From UBA7887 sp964408735 (GTDB taxonomy: Bacteria > Pseudomonadota > Alphaproteobacteria > UBA7887): 19,612 nt of DNA. The stretch is taken from assembly GCA_964408735.1 (NCBI GenBank), contig CAYPAX010000085.1:1-19612 (forward strand), read 5' to 3'. Shown piece by piece: positions 1-7,026 of this stretch (position 1 is its first letter; each line of letters starts with the position of its first letter). Made by a program: the position numbers and the translations under genes. The notes under the pieces were generated by a model, which saw only the letters and a program-made list of their open reading frames with translations, did not search any database and was not told the origin of the DNA.

Positions 1-50
1 CTTAATATACGCTCACCAACCATATTCTACCGAGCCGTGAATAATCCGGG

Positions 51-824
51 CTAGATAGCCGTAGATAGAACGATGAAGCCATATAAGAACCAGATACTCT
101 CAAATGGAATAAGCCACGACAATATAATCGGTAGCGTAATCAGAATTGGCAGATGCAGTTTTATGTGGCGGCCCGGGATCTCCGCAGGGATGATCGGCGT
201 TACATTGCCCTTGTTGGTTATCGAAAGGCCGATCTTTTCCATATGGCCCGTAAAGATCATCAGGAATACGGCTGACATGGAGACGCCACCCAGGACGTCG
301 GCCAGCCACTGGCTCCAGGTCGCCTGGGCGAACTGATCCGGCGTCAAATCGCCGAACAGCACGAATTGGCCCATCAGGTAGGGAACGCCGACGGTCACCG
401 GCACGGCGATGCCCAGCGCCAAGTAGAGCAGGAGCTGGCGGCGATCCGGCAGCCAGCAGAGGCCTTTGGCAAGCTTGCCGAACAGGAACCACGACAGGAA
501 CACTTCCAGCGTTTCGGGCATGGCGTAAAGCGGCCAGTACCACCATTGTGGCAGGTCCCATAGTCCGGCCGACAGCGCCGCATTCAGGTAGAGCCCGAGC
601 AGCACGCGCGGCCCCCACCAGTGGATGAGGACAAAGCCCATGGCGATCGGCGGATACCAAATCGCAGTGCCCGGGACGATCTGGAAATTCAGCGAAGCCT
701 GTGTCCCAAGGTGGCACAGGAAGAGTGGCGCGACCCAAGTCCACCAAGGCAGCTTTTCAGGCATCAAGTCTCGATTCCATGACCAAGCCGAAGTCCCGAT
801 GACGTTCTCGCAAGCGTCATTCAT
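51..824 (-). CDS. MASE1-domain integral membrane sensor protein, C-terminally truncated
   Basis: Encodes 257 residues that are almost all membrane: about seven to eight hydrophobic segments starting near residue 27. The block AIWYPPIAMGF (about 54-64), followed by a Trp/Gly/Pro segment, matches the 'WPPaG' region of MASE1, and WLADVLGGVSMSAVFL (about 173-188) matches its later 'WLGDALG' region. MASE1 is normally the N-terminal sensory part of histidine kinases or GGDEF/EAL proteins. Here the frame ends inside the last helix (FIVLSTAI, then TAG), with no output domain. All three minus-strand frames over positions 1-50 are closed, so no single frameshift restores a downstream domain within the window. 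The 3' part of the gene is AT-rich, unlike its 5' part. The start is uncertain: the ATG at 824 has no good ribosome site, and the Met at 764 (residue 21) would still precede helix 1. It may be a decayed gene. Confidence 0.72.
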   Translation of the reverse strand: MNDACENVIGTSAWSWNRDLMPEKLPWWTWVAPLFLCHLGTQASLNFQIVPGTAIWYPPIAMGFVLIHWWGPRVLLGLYLNAALSAGLWDLPQWWYWPLYAMPETLEVFLSWFLFGKLAKGLCWLPDRRQLLLYLALGIAVPVTVGVPYLMGQFVLFGDLTPDQFAQATWSQWLADVLGGVSMSAVFLMIFTGHMEKIGLSITNKGNVTPIIPAEIPGRHIKLHLPILITLPIILSWLIPFESIWFLYGFIVLSTAI

Positions 825-952
825 GACAATATAGCATTCGGCTCAGGCGCCGCCGACTCGACGGTATGTATTTTGCCGGATTCTTTTTAAGTCTTGGTTA
901 TAAGAATAATATCACTACAACTACTATGGTTAATATTCGGCAGGTCTTGGCG
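825..952. other. AT-rich intergenic spacer
   Basis: This spacer separates the MASE1 gene (start at 824) from the end of the methionine-synthase-like gene (953); both lie on the minus strand. Positions 901-960 contain about 20 G+C in 60 bases, far below the surrounding genes. I see no ORF with family resemblance and no convincing hairpin followed by a T-run. It probably holds the 3' end of the upstream transcript and the MASE1 promoter, but no clear -35/-10 pair stands out. Confidence 0.5.
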
Positions 953-1969
953 TTATGTTTCTCGGCTTTGTTGCCCCTCATACAGATCGCGCCCGGCCAC
1001 CAGTGCTCGCATCTTGGCATCGGCGATGGGGCGCTTGAGCATCCAGAAGCCACAGTCCGGATGGATCCATTTCACGCGGCCTGAGCCGATCACGCTTTCG
1101 GCCTGCTCTATTGCGCGGGCAATATCGTCAGCTGTCTCGATCTCGGTGCGCTTGACGTCGACGACGCCGAGGCCCATGCCGATGTCGTCGCGCAGGTCGC
1201 GGAAGGCGGCCAGTTCCTCAATCGGCCGGTGGGCGTTCTCCATGACGATATGATCGGCGTGCAGGGCATTGAGATAATCCATCAGCGCGTTCCAGGTGCC
1301 GTCCTGGATGCTTTGGCCGCCATAGTTGCCGAAGCAAAGATGAACCGCCGTGGTGCCCTTGGCGGCGTCGAGCACGGTGTTGATGGTCTCGGCCGCGAGC
1401 TGCCACTCCTCTGGGTGGCCTGGCAGGTTGGCTTCGTCCACCTGGATGACATCGGCCTGGCAGTGGCTGACTTGCTCGGCCAGCACCTCGGCAAGTGCTG
1501 CCGTGAGGCTGGCGAGGTCGCCGTAATGCTCGTCGATCAACGTCTTCGCCAGCATGTGCGGGCCGGTGAGGGTGAACTTGAGCGGGCTGCCCGCCAATGC
1601 CACGGCGCTGTCGCAGGCGCCGGGCAGGTCGAGCGTGCCGCTGCCCAGCGGCCCTTCGACGACGCCGGGCGGGCGGCGGCGGAAGCCCATGCCGGCCTTG
1701 CTGCGATAGGCGATCAGCTCGTCGAAGGAGATATCCGTGCGAATACCCGCCATGGGGCGAACGAAGTAATCGATCATGCCGTTGGTCTCGGGATGGTTGA
1801 TATCGAAGCGATAGAGCTCGCCGTCGCAAATGAGGTCGAGGCCGGCGCGTTGCTGCGTGTGCAGCACCACGCGGGTGGCGTCGGCCAGCGCCTGCTCGCT
1901 GGGATTGCTGGCCAGCCAGTCGGGCACCGGATAAGAGCCGACAACGGTGGTGCGGATGCTTGCGGTCAT
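953..1969 (-). CDS. Stand-alone MetE catalytic-domain protein (cobalamin-independent methionine synthase family)
   Basis: Encodes 338 residues matching only the C-terminal (beta/alpha)8 catalytic domain of cobalamin-independent methionine synthase, which in full-length MetE follows a second N-terminal barrel. The family zinc ligands can be placed: His210 and Cys212 (VHLCFGNYGG), Glu244 (IVMENAHRP) and Cys306 (HPDCGF). QVDEA near 177-180 matches the substrate-binding Asp region, and VVGSYPVP at 9-16 is the typical N-terminal motif. The ATG at 1969 is chosen because GGGAGGAAC lies just upstream; the frame stays open further upstream but resembles nothing. Such core proteins transfer a methyl or alkyl group between a donor and a zinc-bound thiol; some use a corrinoid protein instead of methylfolate, and epoxyalkane:CoM transferase is a relative. 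The acceptor here could be homocysteine or another thiol. It is divergent from the cytochrome c gene and lies alone on its strand. Confidence 0.88.
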   Translation of the reverse strand: MTASIRTTVVGSYPVPDWLASNPSEQALADATRVVLHTQQRAGLDLICDGELYRFDINHPETNGMIDYFVRPMAGIRTDISFDELIAYRSKAGMGFRRRPPGVVEGPLGSGTLDLPGACDSAVALAGSPLKFTLTGPHMLAKTLIDEHYGDLASLTAALAEVLAEQVSHCQADVIQVDEANLPGHPEEWQLAAETINTVLDAAKGTTAVHLCFGNYGGQSIQDGTWNALMDYLNALHADHIVMENAHRPIEELAAFRDLRDDIGMGLGVVDVKRTEIETADDIARAIEQAESVIGSGRVKWIHPDCGFWMLKRPIADAKMRALVAGRDLYEGQQSRET

Positions 1970-2021
1970 GATCGTTCCTCCCAGGGGCGAAGATAGCTGT
2001 GCCTCGGCGCTTTTGCGAACT

Positions 2022-2049
2022 TTGCGGCGCTCGCCCACCCCGCTATGAT
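2022..2049 (+). promoter_or_regulatory. Candidate sigma70-type promoter for the cytochrome c gene
   Basis: TTGCGG at 2022-2027 and TATGAT at 2044-2049 are separated by 16 bases and would place a transcription start near 2056, ahead of the ribosome site GGGAG (about 2070) and the ATG at 2081. The -10 matches five of six consensus bases and the -35 is weak. This arrangement argues against the earlier in-frame ATGs at 2045 and 2048, which fall on the -10 box. The call rests on pattern matching only. Confidence 0.35.
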
Positions 2050-2080
2050 GCGGCTCTTCAGAGATATCGGGAGACCGGCG

Positions 2081-2383
2081 ATGACGAGAGTGGCCGTGAC
2101 GGCGTTTGCAGTTGTGATGGGGGCGGGTGCGGCATACGCCTTCATGTCGGGCGATCCGGTAGCGGGCAGCGCGATCGCCAAGAACACCTGCGCCACGTGT
2201 CACGCGAACGCTGAAGACGGTGCGCCGGAATTCGGCACCATCGCCGCAGACGAGGATACCTACACCTTGCGCCGCATCCGCGATGCCATCGAGACACCGC
2301 ACTGGCCCAATAAGCGTAAGGCATTGACCAGCAAGCAGGCGGATAATGTCATCGCTTATCTGATGTCCATTCGCAATCACTGA
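2081..2383 (+). CDS. Small periplasmic c-type cytochrome (class I-like)
   Basis: Encodes 100 residues: a Sec signal peptide (residues 1-20, ending GAGAAYA) and one haem attachment motif CATCH (Cys37, Cys40, His41). The C-terminal helix ADNVIAYLMSI is the usual end of a class I cytochrome fold. The protein would carry one covalent haem in the periplasm as an electron carrier. The expected distal Met ligand is not visible: the only Met after CATCH is Met95, inside the final helix. His74 in TPHWPNK sits where the ligand loop should be. The ATG at 2081 is chosen over upstream ATGs because it gives a clean signal peptide and has GGGAG before it. It ends 45 bases before a TRAP binding protein and could be cotranscribed with it; the electron donor and acceptor are unknown. 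Confidence 0.85.
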   Translation: MTRVAVTAFAVVMGAGAAYAFMSGDPVAGSAIAKNTCATCHANAEDGAPEFGTIAADEDTYTLRRIRDAIETPHWPNKRKALTSKQADNVIAYLMSIRNH

Positions 2384-2385
2384 TC

Positions 2386-2406
2386 GCGGCCCCGGGGGGG
2401 GACCGC
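2386..2406 (+). promoter_or_regulatory. GC-only hairpin with an eight-G run between cytochrome c and TRAP gene
   Basis: GCGGCCCC (2386-2393) is followed by eight G residues (2394-2401), one A and CCGC (2403-2406). GCGG pairs with CCGC and CCCC with part of the G run, giving a compact GC hairpin ten bases before the GGGAGG ribosome site of the TRAP gene. There is no T-run, so it is not a standard intrinsic terminator. It could set relative expression or stabilise the downstream mRNA. The G run is also prone to length errors. Confidence 0.35.
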
Positions 2407-2428
2407 AGCCAGCAGGGAGGAAAGAGCC

Positions 2429-3511
2429 ATGAAGCGCCGTGCATTTATCAAAGGAACCGCAGCAGGATCAGCCGCCGCGGCGGCGTCGCCGCTAGCAGCA
2501 CCCGCCATCGCCCAGGGCCGCATCCAGTGGAAGCTGGTGACTTGCTGGCCGCGCAACATGCCGGCCATCGGCACCGGCGCGCAGCGCTTGGCGGACCGTA
2601 TCGGCGAGATGTCCGACGGCCGCCTGACCGTCAAGCTCTTTGCCGCCGGGGAACTGGTGCCGGCCTTCGAGGTCTTTGACGCCGTGCGTGAAGGCATTGC
2701 CGAGGCGGGGCACGATGCGCCCTATTACTGGATCGCCAAGCACTCGGCGATCCCCTTCTTCTGCTCGGTCCCGGCCGGACTGACGCCGCAGGAGCATTGC
2801 GCCTGGATCACCAGTGGCGGCGGCCAGGCCTTGTGGGACGAGCTTTATGCCGACTTCGGCCTGCGCGCCTTCCTCGCCGGCTCGGGCTGCCCCAACATGG
2901 GTGGCTGGTTCCGCCGCGAGATAAACTCGCCGGCCGATCTCGACGGCTTGCGTATGCGCATTCCAGGCCTCGGCGCTGAGGTCTTCAGCCGCCTTGGCGT
3001 GATCACGGTCAACCTGCCCGGCGCCGAGGTGCTTCCGGCGCTGCAATCCGGGGCTATCGACGCCACCGAATGGGCGGGGCCCTATATCGATCTGGCGCTC
3101 GGCCTCTACAAGGTGGCGCCGTACTATTACGGCCCCGGCATTCACGAGCCCGGCCCGGCCATCTCGCTGGTGGTGAACAACGAAGCCTATGAAGAGCTGC
3201 CGGACGACCTCAAGGCCATCGTCCAGGCGGCGGCGGCCGAAGACAACGGCCGCATGATCTTCGAGACCACCGCCTTCAATGCGACTGCGCTGCACACCTT
3301 GAAGGAAAAGCACGATGTCGACGTGCGCCACTTCCCGGACGAGGTGGTGTCGATGATGCTGTCGAATGCCGAGGACGTGCTGCGCGAGACCGCTGCCAAG
3401 ACCGAGATCGGCCAGCGCGTGTTCGAAAGCTGGAACACCTTCCGCGGCCACATGATCGGCAATGCGGCGTATAGCGAAATGGGCTATCTCAACCGCCGCG
3501 CCGCCGGCTGA
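2429..3511 (+). CDS. TRAP transporter solute-binding protein, TakP-like (DctP family), Tat leader
   Basis: Encodes 360 residues. KRRAFIKG at the N terminus is a twin-arginine signal, with likely cleavage after Ala28 (APAIAQG), so the protein should be exported folded to the periplasm. The mature part resembles TakP, the 2-oxo-acid receptor of tripartite ATP-independent periplasmic transporters. GLRMRIPG (174-180) holds the conserved carboxylate-binding Arg region, and DATEW (211-215) matches the Glu-Trp pair near the metal and ligand in TakP. The start is fixed by GGGAGG before the ATG. No DctQ or DctM membrane subunit lies in the window, so it must use one encoded elsewhere. It heads a run of sugar-acid genes, 22 bases ahead of the alcohol dehydrogenase, so a 2-keto-3-deoxy acid is a sensible ligand guess. 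A close paralogue lies at 10080-11165. Confidence 0.92.
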   Translation: MKRRAFIKGTAAGSAAAAASPLAAPAIAQGRIQWKLVTCWPRNMPAIGTGAQRLADRIGEMSDGRLTVKLFAAGELVPAFEVFDAVREGIAEAGHDAPYYWIAKHSAIPFFCSVPAGLTPQEHCAWITSGGGQALWDELYADFGLRAFLAGSGCPNMGGWFRREINSPADLDGLRMRIPGLGAEVFSRLGVITVNLPGAEVLPALQSGAIDATEWAGPYIDLALGLYKVAPYYYGPGIHEPGPAISLVVNNEAYEELPDDLKAIVQAAAAEDNGRMIFETTAFNATALHTLKEKHDVDVRHFPDEVVSMMLSNAEDVLRETAAKTEIGQRVFESWNTFRGHMIGNAAYSEMGYLNRRAAG

Positions 3512-3533
3512 GCGCAAAACCAAAGAGGAAAGC

Positions 3534-4682
3534 ATGCAAGGATTCCAGTTTCAGACCATCAAGACCATTCTCTCGGAGCCGGGCTCCAGCGCACGTTTGG
3601 GCGAGCTTGTAAAGGAGCTCGGCGCCGAGCGTGTTCTGGTGGTGACGGATCCTGGCATCAAGAGCCTCGGCCTGCTCGACACCGCACTGGCCGGGCTCGA
3701 GGACGCCGGTGTGGCGGTGACGCTGTACGACAAGGTCCAAGCCGATCCGCCTGAGGCTTCGGTGTTGGAAGCCGGCGCCTTGGCACGCAATTGCGCTGCC
3801 GGTGCGGTGATCGGCTTCGGCGGCGGCAGCTCCATGGACACGGCCAAGCTCGCGGCTTTCCTGGCGCGCTCGGACCAACCCCTGGCGGAGGCCTACGGCG
3901 TCGGCAATGCCCGCGGTGAGCGGCTGCCGCTGATCCAGGTGCCGACCACGGCAGGAACCGGCTCGGAGGTCACACCGATCGCCATCGTCACCACCGGCGA
4001 GGCGACCAAGATGGGCGCGGTCTCGCCCATTCTCTACGCAGATTTTGCTGTGCTCGATGCGGATCTGACCCTCGGCCTGCCGCCCAAGGTGACGGCCGCG
4101 ACGGGTGTCGACGCCATGGTGCACGCCATCGAGGCCTATACCACCAAGCTCAAGAAGAACCCGGTATCGGACGCCTTGGCCCGCGAAGCCCTGTCCTTGC
4201 TCGGCAGCAATATCCGCACCGCCTGCGAAGACGGCGGCAACCGCGAAGCGCGCGCCGCCATGCTTTTGGGCTCGCTGCTCGCCGGCATGTCGTTCGCCAA
4301 TGCGCCCTGCGCCGCCGTGCATGCGCTGGCCTATCCGGTCGGCGGCCATTTCCATGTGCCGCACGGGCTGTCGAACTCGCTGGTGCTGCCCCATGTGCTG
4401 CGCTTCAACGCCCCTGTCGCGGAAAGCCAATATGCGGAGATCGCCGGTATCGCCATCCCCGGCCTGCAAAGTGGCGACGGCATGACGGAGCGGCTGGCGG
4501 CCGGCTTCGAGAGCCTCGTTGACGACCTCGCCATCGAAAGCCGGCTGCGTGAGGTGGGCGTCAGCCACAATCAGCTGCCGATGATGGCCGAGGATGCCAT
4601 GAAGCAGCAGCGCCTGCTGGTCAACAATCCGCGCGAGGTCGCCTACGACGACGCGCTGGCGATCTACCAGGCGGCGTTCTGA
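3534..4682 (+). CDS. Iron-containing alcohol dehydrogenase (group III, FucO-like)
   Basis: Encodes 382 residues, a normal length for the family. GGGSSMD at 96-102 is the NAD(P) pyrophosphate-binding motif. The four metal ligands are all present: Asp193, His197 (GVDAMVHAIEAY), His263 and His277 (HALAYPVGGHFHVPHG). These enzymes are cytosolic and interconvert aldehydes or ketones with alcohols; relatives include lactaldehyde reductase, propanediol dehydrogenase and maleylacetate reductase, and sequence alone does not separate them here. The ATG at 3534 follows AAAGAGGAAAGC; the open frame back to 3462 overlaps the TRAP gene and is not used. Set between a TRAP receptor and two aldolases, it may reduce the aldehyde released by retro-aldol cleavage, or oxidise the starting polyol or acid. 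Confidence 0.92.
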   Translation: MQGFQFQTIKTILSEPGSSARLGELVKELGAERVLVVTDPGIKSLGLLDTALAGLEDAGVAVTLYDKVQADPPEASVLEAGALARNCAAGAVIGFGGGSSMDTAKLAAFLARSDQPLAEAYGVGNARGERLPLIQVPTTAGTGSEVTPIAIVTTGEATKMGAVSPILYADFAVLDADLTLGLPPKVTAATGVDAMVHAIEAYTTKLKKNPVSDALAREALSLLGSNIRTACEDGGNREARAAMLLGSLLAGMSFANAPCAAVHALAYPVGGHFHVPHGLSNSLVLPHVLRFNAPVAESQYAEIAGIAIPGLQSGDGMTERLAAGFESLVDDLAIESRLREVGVSHNQLPMMAEDAMKQQRLLVNNPREVAYDDALAIYQAAF

Positions 4683-4696
4683 CCACGCCGCAAGAC

Positions 4697-5290
4697 GTGC
4701 TGTCGGCGCTTGGCGAGGCGCGGTTGGTGCCGGTGCTGCGCTTGTCGAGCGCGGCGGCGACCGAGTCGGCAATCGGCTGGCTGGCCGAGGCCGGGTTGTC
4801 GGTGTTCGAGATCACCCTGACAGTGCCGGGCGCGGTCAGCCTGATCGAGACGCTTGCCAGGCACGGCGAGGCGCTGGTCGGTGCCGGGACCGTGATGAAC
4901 GCCGATGACGCGGCGCGTTGTCTCGATGCCGGCGCGCGGTTCCTGGTATCGCCTTGTGTCGTGCCGGAACTGCCGGCGCTGTGCCACGCCCGTGGCGCGG
5001 CATGTTTGCTGGGCGCCTTGACGCCGAGCGAGGTCAAGGCCGCCGTCGATGCCGGTACGGATGCGGTGAAGATATTCCCCGCCTCGACCGTCGGGCTGTC
5101 GCACTTCAAGGCCCTGCGCTCGATTTTCCCAGGCGTCGCCATGGTGCCGACAGGCGGTATCGGTGCGGGCGATATCGCGGGCTGGCTGGCGGCGGGCGCT
5201 GCCTTTGTCGGGGTCGGCGGCAAGCTGACGGCAGGCGGGCGCGAGGACATGATCGCAGCCGCCCGCGACCTGCAAAGGGCGCTGGCGTGA
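4697..5290 (+). CDS. KDPG/KDPGal-type class I aldolase (Eda/DgoA family)
   Basis: Encodes 197 residues from the GTG at 4697. The Schiff-base lysine is Lys125 in DAVKIFPAS and the general acid/base Glu38 is in FEITLTV; GAGTV (62-66), SPCVVPE and PTGGI are family blocks. These aldolases split 2-keto-3-deoxy-6-phosphogluconate or the galactonate form into pyruvate and glyceraldehyde 3-phosphate. The start is doubtful. The GTG has no ribosome site, whereas a CTG at 4679 overlaps the previous stop as CTGA, follows AGGCGG and adds six residues (a start reading MTTPQD), like many family members. After the general acid Glu the sequence is ITLTV, so the Arg that Eda proteins usually have two to four residues on (EVTLRT) is absent, closer to DgoA-type enzymes. 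The kinase gene overlaps its stop, so the two probably act in sequence. Confidence 0.9.
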   Translation: MLSALGEARLVPVLRLSSAAATESAIGWLAEAGLSVFEITLTVPGAVSLIETLARHGEALVGAGTVMNADDAARCLDAGARFLVSPCVVPELPALCHARGAACLLGALTPSEVKAAVDAGTDAVKIFPASTVGLSHFKALRSIFPGVAMVPTGGIGAGDIAGWLAAGAAFVGVGGKLTAGGREDMIAAARDLQRALA

Positions 5291-6234
5291 GCGGCACACC
5301 CGCCATCGTCTGCCTCGGCGAGCCCATGGCCGAGTTCAGCCAGCTGCCGGACGGGCCGCCGGGGCATTACCTCGCCGGCCATGGCGGCGATACCTCCAAT
5401 TGCGCCATTGCCGCGGCGCGCCAGGGCGCGGCGGTCGGCTACATCACGGCGCTTGGCGAGGATGCCTTCGGCGACTCGTTCCTCGATCTGTGGCGGCGCG
5501 AAGGCATCGACAGCAGCGGCGTCAAGCGCGACGAGGCTGCGCACACGGCGGTCTATTTCATCGACCACGGCCCGGACGGGCACCGCTTCAGCTATCTGCG
5601 AACGGGCTCTGCGGCCAGCCGAATGCGTCCCGAGGATTTGCCGGAAACCCTGATTGCCGAGGCAAAGATCCTGCATGTGTCGGGCATCAGCCAGGCCATC
5701 AGCGCCAGCGCCAGCGATACTGTCTTTCGCGCCATCGCACTCGCCCGCGCGGCCGGAACGAAGATTTCCTACGACCCCAACCTGCGGCTCTCGCTGTGGC
5801 CGCTGGCGCGTGCCCGCGCGGTCATTCATGCCGGCTTGGCGGGGGCCGACTACGTTCTGACAAACCTGGAAGAGGGCCGGCAGCTTACCGGTGCCACGTC
5901 GGCAGAGGCCATTGCCGAGCATTATCTCGGCCTCGACGTGGGAACCGTCGTGGTGAAGATGGGCGCGGACGGTGCCTTGCTCGCGAGCGGCGAGGGGCGA
6001 CGGCGCCTGGCTGCCCATGCCGTCGCCGCCATCGATGCCTCAGGCGCCGGGGACACCTTCGACGGTGCCTTCCTTGCTAAGTGCGTGCATGGTGCCGACA
6101 GCCTGGCCGCCGCGACCTATGCCAATGCCGCCGCGGCGCTATCGACCACGGGCTACGGGGCGGTCGCTCCCATTCCGCGGCGTGCCGATGTTGAAGATTT
6201 GTTGAAACGGAGATCCGCCGATGATGCTGCCTAA
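5287..6234 (+). CDS. PfkB-family sugar kinase, likely 2-keto-3-deoxygluconate kinase
   Basis: Encodes 315 residues of the ribokinase/PfkB fold. GHGGDTSN (31-38) is the sugar-binding glycine region and DASGAGDTFDG (250-260) is the ATP-site signature with catalytic base Asp256; YDPNLR (162-167) is typical of KDG kinases. The expected reaction is ATP-dependent phosphorylation of 2-keto-3-deoxygluconate, or a stereoisomer, at C6, making the substrate for the aldolase just upstream. The GTG start overlaps the aldolase stop as GTGA and follows AAAGGGCG, so translation is probably coupled. Its end overlaps the next gene by 14 bases. No dehydratase or sugar dehydrogenase that would make the substrate is in the window, so the sugar acid may be imported or made by enzymes elsewhere. 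Confidence 0.9.
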   Translation: MSGTPAIVCLGEPMAEFSQLPDGPPGHYLAGHGGDTSNCAIAAARQGAAVGYITALGEDAFGDSFLDLWRREGIDSSGVKRDEAAHTAVYFIDHGPDGHRFSYLRTGSAASRMRPEDLPETLIAEAKILHVSGISQAISASASDTVFRAIALARAAGTKISYDPNLRLSLWPLARARAVIHAGLAGADYVLTNLEEGRQLTGATSAEAIAEHYLGLDVGTVVVKMGADGALLASGEGRRRLAAHAVAAIDASGAGDTFDGAFLAKCVHGADSLAAATYANAAAALSTTGYGAVAPIPRRADVEDLLKRRSADDAA

Positions 6235-7018
6235 CGCAGTGCGTAAGAAGTTCGATAACGATGAGCCGACCATAGGAACGCACTTCCTGTCCAGCGACCC
6301 GGACATTCCCGAGATCATCGGCGATACGGGGCTGTTCGATTACGGCGAGTATTGCGCGGAGTATTCCGCCTTCGACATGCAAGCGCTTTATCACATGGCG
6401 CGGGCCGGGCAGTGCGCGAACCTGCCGCTGATGATCAAGCTCGACCAGGAGGCGCAGGGCTTCTGGGCCCAGGCCGCGCTCGGCGCGGGTTTCCAGGCAG
6501 TGCTGTTCACGGATATCCGCACGGCCGAGGATGTTGCCGCCTGCCATCGCTTCATCAGGGTCGATACGCCCGATGTCGGCGGTCACATGGGCCTCAAGCT
6601 GCGCCGGCCCGCCTTGTCCAGCTATCAGCCGGATGGCTACCTGGACTCGCTGGCCGCGGTGCTGTTCCTTATCATGATCGAAAAGGACGTGGCCGTGCAG
6701 AATATCGACCAGGTACTGGCCGCGGCGCGCGACAAAGGCGTCGACATGACCCAGTGGGGGGCGGGCGATTTCGGCGTCTCGCACGGTCAGCCGGGAATGA
6801 TGGGAACGTCCGAGGTCAAGCCCTTCGAGGAGCTGGTGATCGCCAAGTCGCTGGAGTATGGCGTGGCGCCGAGAATCGAAATCGGTGCGGTCGAGCAGGC
6901 AAAACGCTATATTGACCTGGGGGTGCGGCACTTCTGCATCGGATGGGACCGTTTTCTGTACCAGACGGCTTTGCGCAAGCTCGGCGAGGATATGCGCAAG
7001 CTGGTCGAAACTTTGTGA
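6221..7018 (+). CDS. HpcH/HpaI-family aldolase, active-site variant subgroup
   Basis: Encodes 265 residues with the HpcH/HpaI (beta/alpha)8 pattern. IMIEKD puts the metal-ligand Glu at 154 and GAGDFGVSHG puts the metal-ligand Asp at 173, as in HpaI, which cleaves 4-hydroxy-2-keto acids to pyruvate and an aldehyde with a divalent metal. The usual catalytic His of the 'DGEHAP' loop is replaced: the aligned stretch is CAEYSAFD, with Tyr48 in that place. The Arg of the next strand is Lys73 in MIKLDQE. I recall related database proteins with an 'AEYAPFD' pattern, so this is probably a clade feature and not decay, but I could not check. The ATG at 6221 has GGAG eight bases upstream and overlaps the kinase end by 14 bases. 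In this operon it may act on an unphosphorylated keto acid; another lyase reaction is possible. Confidence 0.82.
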   Translation: MMLPNAVRKKFDNDEPTIGTHFLSSDPDIPEIIGDTGLFDYGEYCAEYSAFDMQALYHMARAGQCANLPLMIKLDQEAQGFWAQAALGAGFQAVLFTDIRTAEDVAACHRFIRVDTPDVGGHMGLKLRRPALSSYQPDGYLDSLAAVLFLIMIEKDVAVQNIDQVLAAARDKGVDMTQWGAGDFGVSHGQPGMMGTSEVKPFEELVIAKSLEYGVAPRIEIGAVEQAKRYIDLGVRHFCIGWDRFLYQTALRKLGEDMRKLVETL

Positions 7019-7026
7019 GCAGAGCT

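Noticed and set aside
1970..2380. N-terminal extension of the MetE-like protein up to 2380 on the minus strand
   Set aside because: It is antisense to the cytochrome c gene, has no family resemblance, and a strong ribosome site marks the start at 1969.
2492..3535. Long minus-strand frame opposite the first TRAP gene
   Set aside because: Its translation is low-complexity and Arg/Gly/Ala/His-rich, as expected from an open antisense frame in high-GC DNA, while the plus strand encodes a clear TRAP receptor.
5699..5720. Short GCCAGC repeat inside the kinase gene
   Set aside because: It encodes an Ala-Ser alternation in a normal helix start; only about three units and no sign of length variation.
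6221..6234. The 14-base overlap of kinase and HpcH genes as a frameshift or fusion
   Set aside because: Both proteins are complete at this junction and the second gene has its own ribosome site, so it is an ordinary operon overlap.
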